The notes beneath the pieces are model-generated. The model was not told the DNA's origin, searched no databases, and saw nothing but the letters and a program-made list of their open reading frames with translations. 64,000 bases of DNA. It comes from Brassica napus. Taxonomy: Eukaryota; Streptophyta; Magnoliopsida; Brassicales; Brassicaceae. Both the position numbers and the translations under genes were made by a program. This document shows, piece by piece, positions 12,901 through 24,994 of the stretch. Position 1 is the first letter of the stretch, and each line of letters starts with the position of its first letter. The stretch is from positions 45,722,681 to 45,786,680 of the forward strand of contig NC_063450.1 of NCBI RefSeq assembly GCF_020379485.1. The letters are read 5' to 3'.

Positions 12901-13595
12901 CATCTCATGTGATCAGAACAACCTCCCGGTTCGAACACGGAGTAAGCGCCAGTGAATCTGTGCAGCGCCACATCATTTAACAATACCCGGTCGAGTTTCT
13001 TACAGATTAGTCCTTCTTCTCTCTTGTTACACCAAGTGAGCTTCGGACCTTGGTAACCCATATCAGAGAGTTGACAGTGGAGTACCATCTGCTGAAAATC
13101 TCCCATGCCATTCGGTAGACTTGCCAGATTTGAGAACCCAGAATGCTCATCTCCTTCAAGAATTTCGTTGAAATCTCCCATAATCATCCACGCTTTGTTG
13201 CGAAACATGGGTGAGTTAGAGTGATGACAAAGATCTTCCCACAGCACCTTCCTACCTTCTACCTCATTGCTTGCGTATACAAAAGAGCATAAGAACTCCT
13301 CCTCATCTTGTAACACAACAGAACAAGTGATCAGTTGATCCGTTTTGAAAACCGGAGTCATACAAACTCTTTCCCTCCAGAGCAGCCAGATCCGACCTCC
13401 TCCGCTATGCTCGTAGTTAGTTATAGCAGACCAATCTCTAAACTCTGAACTCAATATCTTCTCGGCTTTCTTTTCCTTTACCCTAGTCTCCAATATACAT
13501 CCAAACTTCATCTCATTGTTGCTTAACCAATTTTTTACCACGGAATGCTTCAAAGGTTTGTTGAATCCGCACACATTCCAGAAGAAACTTGACAT
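9936..13595 (-). pseudogene. LINE ORF2 (endonuclease, reverse transcriptase, zf-RVT), broken
   Basis: The endonuclease part, starting MSSFFWNVCGFNK at 13595, includes WMIMGDFNEIL and CSDHMRCKI motifs typical of APE-like nucleases. An in-frame TAG at about 12360 interrupts it. Reverse transcriptase follows in the same frame to about 11570 (SPGPDGFSSEF, LIPKK, DYRPIACCNMIYK, DISKAFDSV, GLRQCCSLSP). A frameshift near 11575 moves the FADD catalytic box (about 11490) and the RYLGLPL region into another frame, and a second shift near 11260 restores the first frame. The rest (9936 to about 11260) holds the thumb region and zf-RVT (CVLCKSVPETRNHLFFEC). It encoded the target-primed reverse transcription machinery and is now inactive. 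Confidence 0.88.
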
Positions 13596-13596
13596 A

Positions 13597-15077
13597 TTAA
13601 AGGTAGCGGCGAGAAGACCTTGTGCTCATAGCCAGTGGATTCGCATCCTGTGACTTAGCCTTCTTCTCCTTCTTCACCCCTTTCCTATGTGTTTCTCCTA
13701 CTCTTTCTTTTGCATGGTTTGGAGTGATATTGATTCCATCATCCTCCTCCTCTGCAGTGACCGGGTTGATGTTTGTACGGGACTCCTCAACAGTAGGAGT
13801 TTGCGTCCCATCTCCCTTGATTTCACCCTCTTCCTCATCCTCATTACTTAGAACCGAGAACTTCGAACCCGAGATTTGGAAATCCGCAGCCTGGTTCTTC
13901 AGAGAGAGAAGCACTGGAGATCTTCCAGCCTTAGATGGAGATACCAGCAACCACTTATTTGACTCTCCCTGAACTCCCTGCTCTCCATTATTGACTTCCG
14001 GTTCACCATTTTTTGAGGCATTAGCCTCTGGTTCCCCTTCTGCGATATTTATCTCCAAGTTCCCCTCAAGCACATCTTTCTCATTTACGCCTGCTAGCAC
14101 CTCAACCTCTTCCGCTCGTGCAACAACCTTCGTTACCTCTTCCTCACATACTACAGTAACATCCTCCATATCCACATTCTTGCTCAGAACAGTTTCCAAA
14201 CTCTTTTTCCCCTCTTCTGGAACCACTGGAGGTGGCTCCTGGACCTTGTCTTTCCCTTTTAAAGCACATACCTTATCAGAGTGCCCCCATTTCTCGCATA
14301 GTTTACATCTCGTTGGTAGTCAGGGGAAGTGGAAATCTACCGCAAACTCCTTTCCATTTTTGGAGAAGCTTATCTCCCTAGGCAGCGGCTTTGATACGTC
14401 TACATTTACGAAGACTTTTGCGACCTCAAAGTTTGAACATGCAAGGGTCTCCGGGTGGAGCTTGACTGGAAAGCCGACTGCACTGGTGATAACACTGAGA
14501 CCTTCCCAAGAGAACATGTGGAGTGGGACTCTCTGAAGGTGAACCCAGATAGGTATCGCCTCCTCCTTCTGCTTTTCTTCTTCTGTTCTCGGCGTCCATT
14601 TCGTGACAACCATAGGAACCCCCACTTTGTTCCACATGCCCCTTTTTAAGATTTTCTCTCTAGATCTTGGGTTAGAGACCCTGAACCTCATTGTTGTTGC
14701 ATTTACCTCAATAACCTCAACTTTTGCAGATTCATTCCATATTTCCAAATATTGTTTAAGACCATGTGCACCTTCGCTATGTGAGGAGACAAATCGAGAA
14801 ACTTACCCACCACAAAGTCTTCCCACAATGGAGTTGAGCTAGCAAGCACCTCATCGGGAATCTCCACCGAAAGCAGACCATCCTTGTTTGCGACCTCAAC
14901 ATCATACTTCCTCAGACTTCGCTTATCCTGTGCTACAGACACCCAACTCGGAACCACTTTCTTCGCTTCAGCTACCACTCTGGACGAACCCACCGTCGAA
15001 CCTTCATCCCGAGCTTCCTTTTCTCTCAAATCCACCTCCGGAGAGGTAGGGGAACCCGGCGGCGCAGCCGAATTCAT
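13597..15077 (-). pseudogene. LINE ORF1 (DUF4283-like, CCHC zinc knuckle), broken
   Basis: The start MNSAAPPGSPTSPEVD is at 15077. A frameshift near 14735 separates this N-terminal part from a DUF4283-like region (RFRVSNPRSREKILKRGMWN, GKEFAVDFHFP) that ends at 14320. Just beyond the stop a zinc knuckle, CKLCEKWGHSDKVC (C-X2-C-X4-H-X4-C), is readable at about 14265-14310. A long acidic Glu-rich segment follows to 13597, one base before the ORF2 start. In plant L1 elements this protein is a nucleic-acid chaperone that packages element RNA. Confidence 0.82.
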
Positions 15078-15160
15078 TGTCGGAAACCTAGCCCCAAAAT
15101 CGCCCTCAATATCGCACTTTTCTTCTACTTACCAAAACGGTGCGTTTTAATTTAATTCAA

Positions 15161-15388
15161 AACAAAGCTACTACAGCCTTCACTATTAGTAATATTCGTT
15201 GACCATATCTTTGAGATTAGCACGAACGTGCATCGCTCGCTTCAGCCTTCACTATAATTTAACATTTTTGTTATATTTACGAAATTTCTATGAACTTGGG
15301 GAGTTATTCCTCTACTGCTTTTAGTTGATTTTGATTTTAAGTGTTAGCCTAAAAATCAGAAAATAATGACATGTCTAGTTTCGTATAT
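15161..15388. other. Spacer between the LINE 5' end and the poly(A) retroposon
   Basis: About 230 bases between two elements. The phrase CAGCCTTCACTATTA/TAA occurs twice (about 15175 and 15243). No gene or element end is clear. Confidence 0.45.
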
Positions 15389-16241
15389 ATCAAATAACAT
15401 ATATATAATCTCCAATCTTTCACAGAGATGAAGTTGAGAAGAGATATTAAAATTTTTAGTTTCTGTTTCTGATCTTAGATCAGAACTGGTTTCGGGTTAG
15501 CCGATTAAAACTTCCTTTTGAAGATAAAGCTTCGCTTAAGGCTATTTTGTAGTGTAATTTCAAAATGGGGTTTGGGATGTTGTTCATGGTCTTTAAGTTT
15601 TACCTTTTTTTTTTTTTTTTTTTTTTGGCAGCTCCTTTTTCTCACCTGTTTTGAATTTTAATAAAGTTAATCTCTCTCTTTCACAGCAAATTTCAGATTT
15701 CTCTTGTCTGTGTTAGGATTTTCTTTCTTCATGGATTCCACTTAATCCTTTCTAATGAGAGTCAATCTCTATTTTTTATATGAAGCCAAAGATAGTATTT
15801 TTAGTAGAGTTTCTTTGAAGAAGGGAAGCTGTGTTGTTGGATCTGCTCTCGGCCGATTCCTATAGAGGTTTAGCTAAGTCGGCATCTTCTTTGATGGTTC
15901 GACAAAATCTCTTATAGATCATCCGAGATGATCTCCCTGAATTATTATCTATTGGAGTTGGAGATTCCAAGCAAGGACAAGGGTTTGAGGAAAAGAAGGA
16001 GTTGGGCTGTCTCTTTTGGTATCAAAATTCAGGCATTGAAGTGAAGACAGAGATAGAGAAACGATGTCAGAGACCACCGGCGTCCGAAGCGTCATGACGG
16101 TTGTGTTCGCCGTTTCCGCCGTGAAGGTCATGCGTTCAAACGCGTGTCTCGTCGACGCAAGAGAAGCTGACAAGTGATAGACACTAAGCAACCACCGTTT
16201 TTTCTATTTAAGTTTAACAAGGACAATTATATTTATATGAA

Positions 16242-19200
16242 CTAGATCGTTTGTCCGCGCTACGCGCGGATTTTTGCTACATAAAAACTTTAAATTTTAA
16301 TTGTTGTTTGAATTTTAAATATTATAAAATGAGTTTTAGTTAATATCGAATGTTTAGCTTTTGCAAATATGGGTAAATGAGATGTTTTGTCGTTGAAATG
16401 TTGTTTGTTACGGAAAGCTTTATTTGTTGTAGGATGCTAAGTTAAGTGTTGACTTCATGTGTGAATAACTTTTTTTGTTCCTCTTTACGAAGCTTTGAAG
16501 ATTTTAGTGGTGTTCAAAATATTTGTTGTTGAGGCGATCAGTAGTTAAGTTGTAATTTTGAAAAAAATAATTGAATTGTATTTGATATAATTCTTTAAAA
16601 TGAGCTGTGTTGATGTTCTGAATAGAAAATTAGAACATTTTTGATCAACATTAATTTTCTGTGTCAAAATGATTGACATTTTAACATTTATTATTTTATG
16701 TGTCGTTTGTACTTATTTAAAGTAAACCAACAACGACCTCCATTTTTACAGCATCAAATAAGAAGATAAACCCATTTTAATTGACTATCTATATCACTTA
16801 GTTTTGAGTTAATTGTAAAAAGAGTGAAATTCAAATAAATACTTTTTTAATCATTTAATTAATTTGTTATATTTATATTATATGAATTTTTTTATTGCTC
16901 CCTTAATCCACAAATATAATTTTTTCATTTGTTCACACATATTAAAAATATAATAAATTTTCTATAATGAATGCACTAATTTCTATAATTATAGTAACTA
17001 AATGTATAAAATAGTAAGTTAATTTATTTTAGTTAAGAGTATGACTTGCGACATTTATTTAAAATGTTCGCTTAACTAAATTTATTACATTATCTTAAAT
17101 TAAATATTATTTTTTTGTATTTGGTAAAAAAGTTCATAGTTTAATTATTTTAATCTATCTATTTTGTCATATCAAATTAAGATCAAGATTTTGTGTAATG
17201 TATTTAACAGTTTTTGACTGTATGTGTGTTTTATAAAACAATATGAGTAGACATCCTAGATATAAAACCATAGACATATTATTTGAATTGCTGAAACGAA
17301 ATTCTTATTTTTACTTAAACACAAACATTCCAAAAAACCACAAAACATTAAGAGGGTGAATACATATGAGAAAATTCTATTAATTTCACAATGAGAAAAC
17401 CGAAGTGGTAAGGAGATGAATCATTTTTTTGTGGATTTGCTTTTAGTGGCAATCTAACGGTGTCATACGCTATTGATGCTAGCTAGCTAGACGGTGTTGG
17501 GATGGGAAATCAATTTCCGGCTGTCCAAACACACTCTCTTATGTAAGCCTGAATATCCAATGAATTTGCCAGATCATCCAAGTAAGAAAATAAGTCTCCT
17601 GTAGGGGCTAACTAACCAAACCAGTCCAGTCACAACAAAAAAAAACTTAGCAAAAGATAAGATATAGACCTCAAATGTTAAGATTTCGTTTATTATCAAG
17701 AAAACTGTCATTTGCTTGTATGACCGTAAGTCACTGAAAACACTCATGTATCGTCATGCATTCATTGCACGGCAAGATCAATTGAAGTTATGAGGAAGAA
17801 ATAAAAATATAAACAACATTATTAAAGAGATTGGAGCACTTTACCAGATTACTAAGACCTTTGTAAGGTTCATCCTCAGTGGAGATAGTGGTTGAAGCAT
17901 AGAACTCTTTGAACCTCTGAAAACTTAAGAGATCACTGAAGAGTAGAAGTCTACCAATGTGCTCTATTGTATTGAATCCATTGTTGGAACACTGTTTTGA
18001 CCGTATAACAAAGAGTATAAGAGAGTGTATGTATAGGCATGCATATATATATATATATATATATATATTTATTTATATATATATACCAGTCAGAACTATG
18101 AAAAAAATCAATCAACACACTACAAGCTTTTGAAAAAATTAAATTTTCAAAAGTAATACAGTATTTATAAGGATAAAAAATCAAGAGACAACTTCAGTAA
18201 AAAAAATTAATAATCAGGAGACTAACCCTAAGCAGAGGACCAGATCCAACTTCAAATCTCTTAAGGAAATTTTTAATCTCTTGAGCAGACGACCCTTATA
18301 CAGCAATAAACAACAAAAATACCCAATTAAGCTAGTAAGAGAAAAAGAAAATAAAAACATAGTAGTGACATCTACTTTTAGTCGCATATATAAAGAAAAG
18401 AAAAACCTAATAGAAGAGGTAGTCGTTTTAATTTTTTAGTTTAAAGAAAGAAAGGTTATGATATAACACTGAAGAATGGCTTGTGAACTAAATAGTTAAT
18501 ACTTAATACAAACATGATGTTGCATTGGCTAACTTTACCTTTGCAGCTTCTGATACCAAGTTTGCAGAACTTTTCTTAATACCTGCGATGTTGAAATGGG
18601 TTTGGTGTTCCCCTATTCAAGCTGGTGAAGGAGATTATGAGAAACAAAGTAAGCAGGCTTTATTCTGTATTCTTGAGCTGTACCAAGCACACTAGTCAAT
18701 CACTGAACATAAGTTTTGCAAAGATAGGGAATGCAAATTTACCTTCAGACTCAAGTGTCGGGGCCTCTATTTTTACGTTTAGCTTGAGCTTGCATTCCAT
18801 AGTAACAGTGAGGAGGCATGATATCCCCTGGCTACACAACATACTTAGAAACAGGCAAGCAAGTGAAGTCAGCCAAAGAGTCGAGCAGAATATGACTCAC
18901 TTATCTCGTAAAAGGCCCTGAAGACCCCAATGTTTTGCAGCAAAATTGATGGCATGTTGCAAGAAAGATTATGTGTCAAAATTATCATATGCTTTTGTGT
19001 TTATACTGTTATTCAATGCATAAACTGTATTCTCCATCTGCATTTTACAAACTCTTATCTAATAAAAATTAAAATTAAACTCAAACCTAGCAATGGTTAA
19101 AAGAGCCCAAAAACGCCAACAAACTGCAATCCTATGTACTAACATGACATCATAGAACCTCTGAGCATTTGTTAAAAACGACTGCAGAACCAAATTAGAC

Positions 19201-20488
19201 TAATTTGTGAATAATAACATGAGTTCAAAATTGAGTTTATTACGATGTGGTGAAAGGGTGATACACTTATATCAATGCTTATTATGGATGCCTTGCATAT
19301 CATTCGACAATTCCAATGCTTTCTACAACTATTTCCCCTCGCATAAGCCTCTTATAACATAGCTGTAGCTAACAGCATCCGGCGGCGGAGAACTCAAACT
19401 TTACCTCACGGAGCAAAGTAACGGTTTTGCCGTATTCCAGATTCTTGCATAAACCCTCCAAAAGGATGTTCATATTGTAGACACTGAAAGCAAACCCACG
19501 CTTCAACATCACATGGAGCCGTTAAGCACATAAACCTGAAATTCAGCAAAGACGATGAAAATTAATGGCTAGAGGTTAAAAATCAATTCATTGCATCAAT
19601 TTTGGTCCTACGTCTTACCAGATTATTTGGGAAAGCATCCTTTGAATCACCATCAGAGTTAACCAGCGGAGCCCTCAACCATAACTTCATAGTAGAATCA
19701 CATTAAACAAAACTAAAGAAAGAAAGAAAGAGGGAATAGAAAGTTAGAGCTTAATTGAAGATTCTCTTGTACAGAAAAGACTAATCTTGAAAAAAAAATT
19801 AACAAAAAGTAAGAAACTCAAAACAACCTGTAAGAGTAATTCAGAGCCAGAGACTGGTAGAACCTGAGTGTCCGTTTCCTTCCACTAAGATCGGCCTATA
19901 CGAAGGGCCATCTGCATAACAACATTTCACAGAGAGCGAGAAAAAAAACTTCATTAGATATATAAAACACTGAAGCGCCATATCCAAAGAAAATATTATA
20001 CACAAATGTGAGAATCGATCAGAAACAAACCAGAGGAGAAAGGACATAGTCAAAGCGGTTGGTGGAGATGTATGAGGAGAGAAGAGATGGAACATTGTAG
20101 GGAAATCAGTGTTAACGCAGTATGGCCTGGTTTTTGAAGCGGCTTATGTTTATGTTTTTTGGTGGTGGTTTGAGGGTTATTGGAGATCTGAAAGGCGGCA
20201 TCAGTGGCTAGTAAGAGAGGAGGGAAATCGGAGACTGATTGTGTTGAGGCAAAACGTTTTGGCTGAAACTTGTGCTTATTACGATCACTACCAAAACGTT
20301 TTCCAGACAACATAAAGACGAAGTAAAACCAATCGATCAAGTTTTTAGTGAATACAATTGAAGTCAATATTGTTTCAATATTTTAACCTAAATGACATGG
20401 CTAGTTAAGGATCTCTAATTGGCTGTTTTTTTCAGCTGATGTGGACGCGTTTAGAGGACTTGATATCTTGCTTTTAGTATATGTTAGA
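16242..20488 (-). mobile_element. Helitron carrying gene fragments, 4.25 kb
   Basis: Read on the minus strand it starts TCTAACATATACTAAAAG at 20488, after an A. It ends with CTAG at 16242, followed by T, with a perfect hairpin TCCGCGC-TAC-GCGCGGA (16253-16269) 11 bases before the terminus. These are the classic Helitron ends and A|T target. The subterminal 5' region (AAACGCGTCCACATCAG..., CCATGTCATT) also matches crucifer Helitrons as I recall them. The body contains exon-like blocks in the element's own orientation: a PPR fragment (19290-19535) and unidentified pieces at about 17855-17990, 18235-18300, 18545-18600 and 20055-20315, several bounded by splice-like sites. No Rep/helicase is seen, so it is non-autonomous. 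An (AT)n microsatellite lies at about 18043-18067. Confidence 0.8.
19290..19535 (-). pseudogene. Captured pentatricopeptide-repeat (PPR) gene fragment
   Basis: After an acceptor-like TTTCAG at 19535, the minus strand reads about one and a half PPR motifs: LKRGFAFSVYNMNILLEGL, then CKNLEYGKTVTLLREVK. After a frameshift it continues DAVSYSYVIRGLCEG and, with an in-frame stop, ALELSNDMQG. This is the helical repeat pattern of organellar P-class PPR proteins; I am reminded of At4g28010 but cannot verify it. Frameshift and stops make it a pseudogene. It lies wholly inside the Helitron at 16242-20488, in the same orientation, so capture is the likely origin. Confidence 0.7.
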
Positions 20489-20699
20489 TGATTATTGTAT
20501 TTTTGTTTGGGCTTTTGAATCTGATACTAAATATAAGCGTCTATTAAGATTTCCTTAATGGAAATAAGTTGACCAAAAAAAAAAAAATCAAATAACATAT
20601 ATATATATACATATATACAACTATACAATTTAAAATGTAATATACAAAATTTACCAATAAATTAGTAATAAACTTTTCATTATTTTTTACTACAGTGCT

Positions 20700-21323
20700 T
20701 AAAATAGATGATCTATTAGATTTATAGATAGTATAAATTAAATAGATATAATTTAATGTTGTAATACTATATCTCTATATGCTAAATATTTAAATATTTA
20801 TCGATGTTAACTTTTAAAATTATAAAGATTTTTTTTTAAAATAACAAAAATCATATTATCTAACAATGATTAATCTTTACTAGCTTAAACCAATGAAAAC
20901 AAATTTTAAACTATACAGTTTATTCTAAAAATTAAACAAAAATTAATGTTTAATTATTTACTCGATAATATAAATCTATGAAGCGAAAAATTTAATTTTT
21001 TAAAACTTTCTAAATTTGTAAAATGTTACAATATCTTTGAATATGACAATAAAACAATATTTTACTAATCTTTATATATATAGTTACGATTTTAATAATG
21101 AAATAATAATCCGAAAATATATATATAGAAGAAGATACAAATACATGTGAAAGTTTGAAGCAATCTATTCAATGAAAAAAATATACAATAAATTTATTAT
21201 GTTTTAAAAATTGATAGACACATATATATTATAATATATACCAATTTAGAATTGAAAAAAAAAATATTTATACAAAAATAAATGAAAACAAAAATCTGCG
21301 CGGTTGCACGGATCGAGATCTAG
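20700..21323 (+). mobile_element. Non-autonomous Helitron, copy A (3' portion)
   Basis: The 3' end is clear: a hairpin in ATCTGCGCGGTTGCACGGAT at 21294-21313, ten bases before the terminus CTAG at 21323, followed by T. About 600 bases are closely similar to 45240-45852 (copy B). The 5' end is not recognisable, and similarity to copy B fades left of about 20700, so this copy is truncated or its 5' part is replaced. Confidence 0.82.
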
Positions 21324-23585
21324 TAATAATAATTAAATGAGTGAATTGTAAGAGCAATTCAATCAGACTAAAGTTTCACATGAGGTTCTTATAAAATAAT
21401 ATTATTAAAATTTTATATTTTTAAGAAAATTGATCAATGACAGATTACCAAATATTTCTAAAATATTTATAGAATACTAGTTCTCATAATTTTGTTTCTC
21501 TTTTACCTTTTTTTTTTTTTTGTTGTTTTAGTTTAATAAGCCAGATACTCTTTTTTATTTATTTCTGTCAACAAGTGAGTTACTCTTAAATATGAAAATA
21601 GCCCAACACATTTGAACTACAGATCATGAACATGTATATACAAAATACAAAATTTCTAGTGGTGTTTCGTTCTGTTTAAATAAATTCACTTTAGTTTTGA
21701 CACAACAGACTCATATTCTATCTAGAAAAAATTACACTGTAACATATTTTTCTCTTTTCTCTTAACACTTTAGCATACTTTATGCTTGTGGTGTACTTCC
21801 AGGTTACAAAATTCCCAAATTATCCTCTCAATTCTAACCAGAATGAGTTAATCTCATTTAACGAAATCACTGTCTGAGTTTTTTTGTTTTCTCTTCTCTT
21901 CTCTCATCTTTTTTCTCTTCTATTCCTCTTTTTCTCATCTTCATCACTAGAAAAAACAAAGACATATTAAATATCAACCACCAATTATGAGATTTAATGT
22001 TTTTTTGTTTCTTGTTTTTTACTCCTCTGTTTTTAGATTTATTAATTTTTCAGATCTGGAAAAATTGTGATGTTATAACGGAAGGTGATGGCGTGACGAA
22101 TTGATGGTGGTAGCATGACGAATCATTGGTCTCCTCGTTGCCGGTGACAGAACGTGAAAGAGGAACAGAAAAGCTTGATGTTGGAGGACGAGACAAGACG
22201 TGGTCACGCTGGACTGGTGCTGTTAGACAGAGAAGTCACCGGAGTGACTACACCAACTTTGACCATAACCAAAAATGTGCAAAAACCTATACCTACGACC
22301 ACACCGACTTTGACCATAACCTCTCTTTTCATAACCAAAATCCTGACCACACCACCCACCGATCTGCTATTCATAAAGTCTTTGACCATATGATTATTGG
22401 CCATGATCTCTCTTCTCTCTTGTCCATCATTTTTTTTTTATGATTTGTATTTACATTAACAAGAGCCCTCAAATCAAATTAGCTTAAATCATATCTTATG
22501 GTTACTATTGAAGTCCAATACCCAATAAACTTACCAACAATTAATAACAACTAAAGCAACTAACTAGATGTTTAAACCATACACACTCTAGTCACGATTT
22601 CTCTTTCTTATCCAAGAATATTTTCGTCAGACAAAAGCAACTAAAATCCAAAAGTAAGTCAAATAGTACATCTCAAGTGTAAAGTGTCTAAATATGTTAA
22701 GTTTCTTGAAAAAGTAACTCATTACGTAACTCTCTCTTAAAAACTTAGAAAGAAGAAAAAACGAAGAGATGGAGGAGTTTCCCCACCCTATTCAATTTCT
22801 TTCACACATTCCCGTTCTTGGTTTGACGTTGTTATGGTCCATTGTCTAAATAATTAGTTAGTTCCATAATCATTAAGTTCCGTAAGATAAAAGTTAGTAC
22901 TAACCATCTTCCCATAAGATTGTATATTTTTGCGTAGGGGTTTAAAAGTTCTAAGGATAATAGATAAATTGTTTCAGCGGCGTTCTTCTCGAGTTGTGTG
23001 CCTTAGAATGGTAGGGAGAATCCTTTGATCCAAACAGTACATGTGACTGTGCCACATTCTCATCTTTACATTATTGGTTTGCTTTACGCTTCTTATATTC
23101 AAGTAGTAGTCAACACAAACTCCCAAACTCACACAAGTTTTAAAACTTTGGGGGTAAACCAGTTCATGTTTTTGAACCGCACATTGGTGTTATTGATGCG
23201 GTGCAAACACCTTTTTTTTTCCACAGTTCCACTGGCTTGTGGTTGTCGCTGGGCTTTATCTCTAAGCAGAAAGCTGGCTATGGCTCTCTCTCTATCTATG
23301 GTTGGCGTCGTCATCACAAGAACATTTTTCCACATACAATAATAATGTGCACACAACCAAACTATTTACAGGTGGAAGAAACATCATCATATACAACGTT
23401 GATCGCAAATCTCATAAAATTAGTTATTCTTTTTTTTTCTTTCTTTCTTCATATATACGAAATCAAATTACATTAAACATACGAATAAATCACAAGATGT
23501 AGTCATGTAGAGAGCAGACCAAAATAATCATCCGGAACAGGAAAAAAAAACAGCAAAGATGATGATGTTGGTCAACGATGGAGAG
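21324..23585. other. Gene-free AT-rich interval
   Basis: No supported gene. The frame at 22126-22443 is biased by repeated GACTTTGACCATAACC-like units and does not look like a real protein. A (TTTTTC)-rich stretch lies at 21880-21940. The right part of this interval is the probable 3' flank of the DUF1640 gene, whose stop is at 23586. Confidence 0.5.
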
Positions 23586-24994
23586 TCACATGACGATCCG
23601 GAGGACAGCTAGGCCAACGGCTGAGATGGAGACAAGTGTACCGATACAATACTTGATCACCTCGTACTTGGCCGCTTCCAACTGAGCTCTCAAAGTGTGA
23701 ATCTCCTGAGAGACATTGAAACAAAACATAAACAAACAAACAAACAAACAAAATGCACATAAACCACAGATGGGAATATACTAACACGGTCAAGTTTGTT
23801 TGTAAGGTTAGAGGTTTCGGCGTTTTGATCCGTTAGCTCATCTCTTATCCTCCTGCTCCATCATCGACGACAAGATACTTTTTAAAAAATCATATAACAA
23901 AAAAAAAAGATTAGTTTGAATAGAAAAAGAAGTTAGCAGACCCTTTTTCAAGATTCAGGTCCAACCGCTGTCCTGCTGTGACTTTGTCAATCTCGTGCCT
24001 GCAATGTATATTGTCTTGGTCACTACACTGAATGTATAGCAAATCAAACCCTATAGGGTTGTTCATATATAAAAAAAAAAGAGAACTGACCTTATATCAG
24101 TGCGGATACGTTCTATGTCATTGCGGAGTTTCTCATTCTCGTGTTGCAGCAAAGAGAAATGGTGGTCCTACACATGAAACCACCATTTAAGATTCGAGGC
24201 ATGTCACATAAAGTTCTGTTTACGGATTCAGAGCTTACCAGTGAACTGTTAATTTCACTTTTGAACTTGGATAAGTTTGACTCCTGTGTCATTTCAGCCT
24301 ACCAGAAGCAAGAAGATCAAAAAAGTTAGACAAGAGTTTTAATCAAAGCTATATATATAACTGAGGTCTTCTTAGTCTTTGGTAACAGAGCTTTGTTCGT
24401 TGGAAACTTACTTTCTGCATCTCACCCTTGGAAACAACCAACTGAGAAACAACTCCTAAGCTATCATTCAGAACTTCAGTTATAGCACCTGTTATTGCCT
24501 CTGCTTGCTTTGAAGGCAACCCTTGCGCTTCCAAGCTCCTTACCTGAAAAAAACCACACATAATAACAAATTCTCCTTTGAACTATAACTACTTTTTTTA
24601 AAAAGACAATATCTAGAAATTAATTAGCAGACACATGTGTGTTCAATGACTCCTGTCTGGAACATAACCATTCCATTGTCTCAATTCAAAAAGTTGGACG
24701 ACAATTCAAGCCAATGAAACATAAGAAGAAAAAAAAAAAAACAATAATCATCTAAAAGATTACCAAAGCGAGTGTGTCGACGAGATACAAACGTTTCCCA
24801 TTGGTTTTGACAAGTTGAGATATGAATCTGGAGTTGGATTGTCTGTAGAGAGGAGATGATGAACGAATCTCGAAGAGAGTCCTGTCTAATGTCGGGTTGT
24901 TCGGAGAGCCGATTGATCTGAGAGTCGAGAAATTTACAGCTGAACCGGTTCCAAGTCGTGCCAACCGTAGATAATAATTCGCGTAAGCGGCCAT
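23586..24994 (-). CDS. DUF1640 / CCDC90-MCUR1-like mitochondrial coiled-coil protein
   Basis: Homologue of At3g51090. Relatives in animals and yeast (CCDC90/MCUR1/Fmp32) are inner-membrane proteins linked to calcium uniporter regulation or respiratory assembly; the plant role is uncertain. Exons on the minus strand: 24994-24764, 24543-24412, 24298-24239, 24167-24091, 23998-23942, 23852-23786, 23705-23586, totalling 247 residues. The basic, Ser-rich N terminus (MAAYANYYLRLARLGTGSAV) looks like a mitochondrial presequence. The core LVDTLALVRSLEAQGLPS and QAEAITGAITEVLNDSL is the family signature, followed by a long coiled coil (HENEKLRNDIERIRTDIR). A C-terminal span VIKYCIGTLVSISAVGLAVL sits four residues from the end. 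An (AAAC)n run lies in the last intron. Confidence 0.92.

Larger units (their letters stand above)
9781..15160 (-). mobile_element. L1-type LINE, decayed, near full length
   Basis: Read on the minus strand it has a leader, ORF1 with a DUF4283-like domain and zinc knuckle, ORF2 with endonuclease, reverse transcriptase and zf-RVT parts, and a 3' end that stops in an A tract (the T run at about 9780-9791 on the plus strand, preceded by CATTCATTC on the minus strand). The right (5') boundary is approximate, because I could not find a matching TSD. Both ORFs carry stops or frameshifts, so the copy is not autonomous. Confidence 0.88.
15389..20605 (+). mobile_element. Poly(A) retroposon of about 0.93 kb, split by a nested Helitron
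   Basis: An exact 19-bp direct repeat, ATCAAATAACATATATATA, lies at 15389-15407 and 20587-20605. The right copy follows an A tract preceded by AAGTTGACC, the signature of a poly(A) retroposon on the plus strand. The Helitron at 16242-20488 sits inside. Removing it leaves 15408-16241 plus 20489-20586, about 930 bases with no convincing coding region. Size, non-coding nature, poly(A) and long TSD resemble Sadhu-type plant retroposons, but I cannot confirm that family. A chance repeat in AT-rich DNA is possible but unlikely at 19 exact bases beside a tail. Confidence 0.72.

Noticed and set aside
18625..18921. 98-codon plus-strand frame inside the Helitron
   Set aside because: Antisense to exon-like captured fragments, with no recognisable domain.
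22126..22443. 105-codon frame rich in Asp-His-Asn units
   Set aside because: Driven by a repeated GACTTTGACCATAACC-like word; three overlapping frames are equally open and none shows protein-like conservation.
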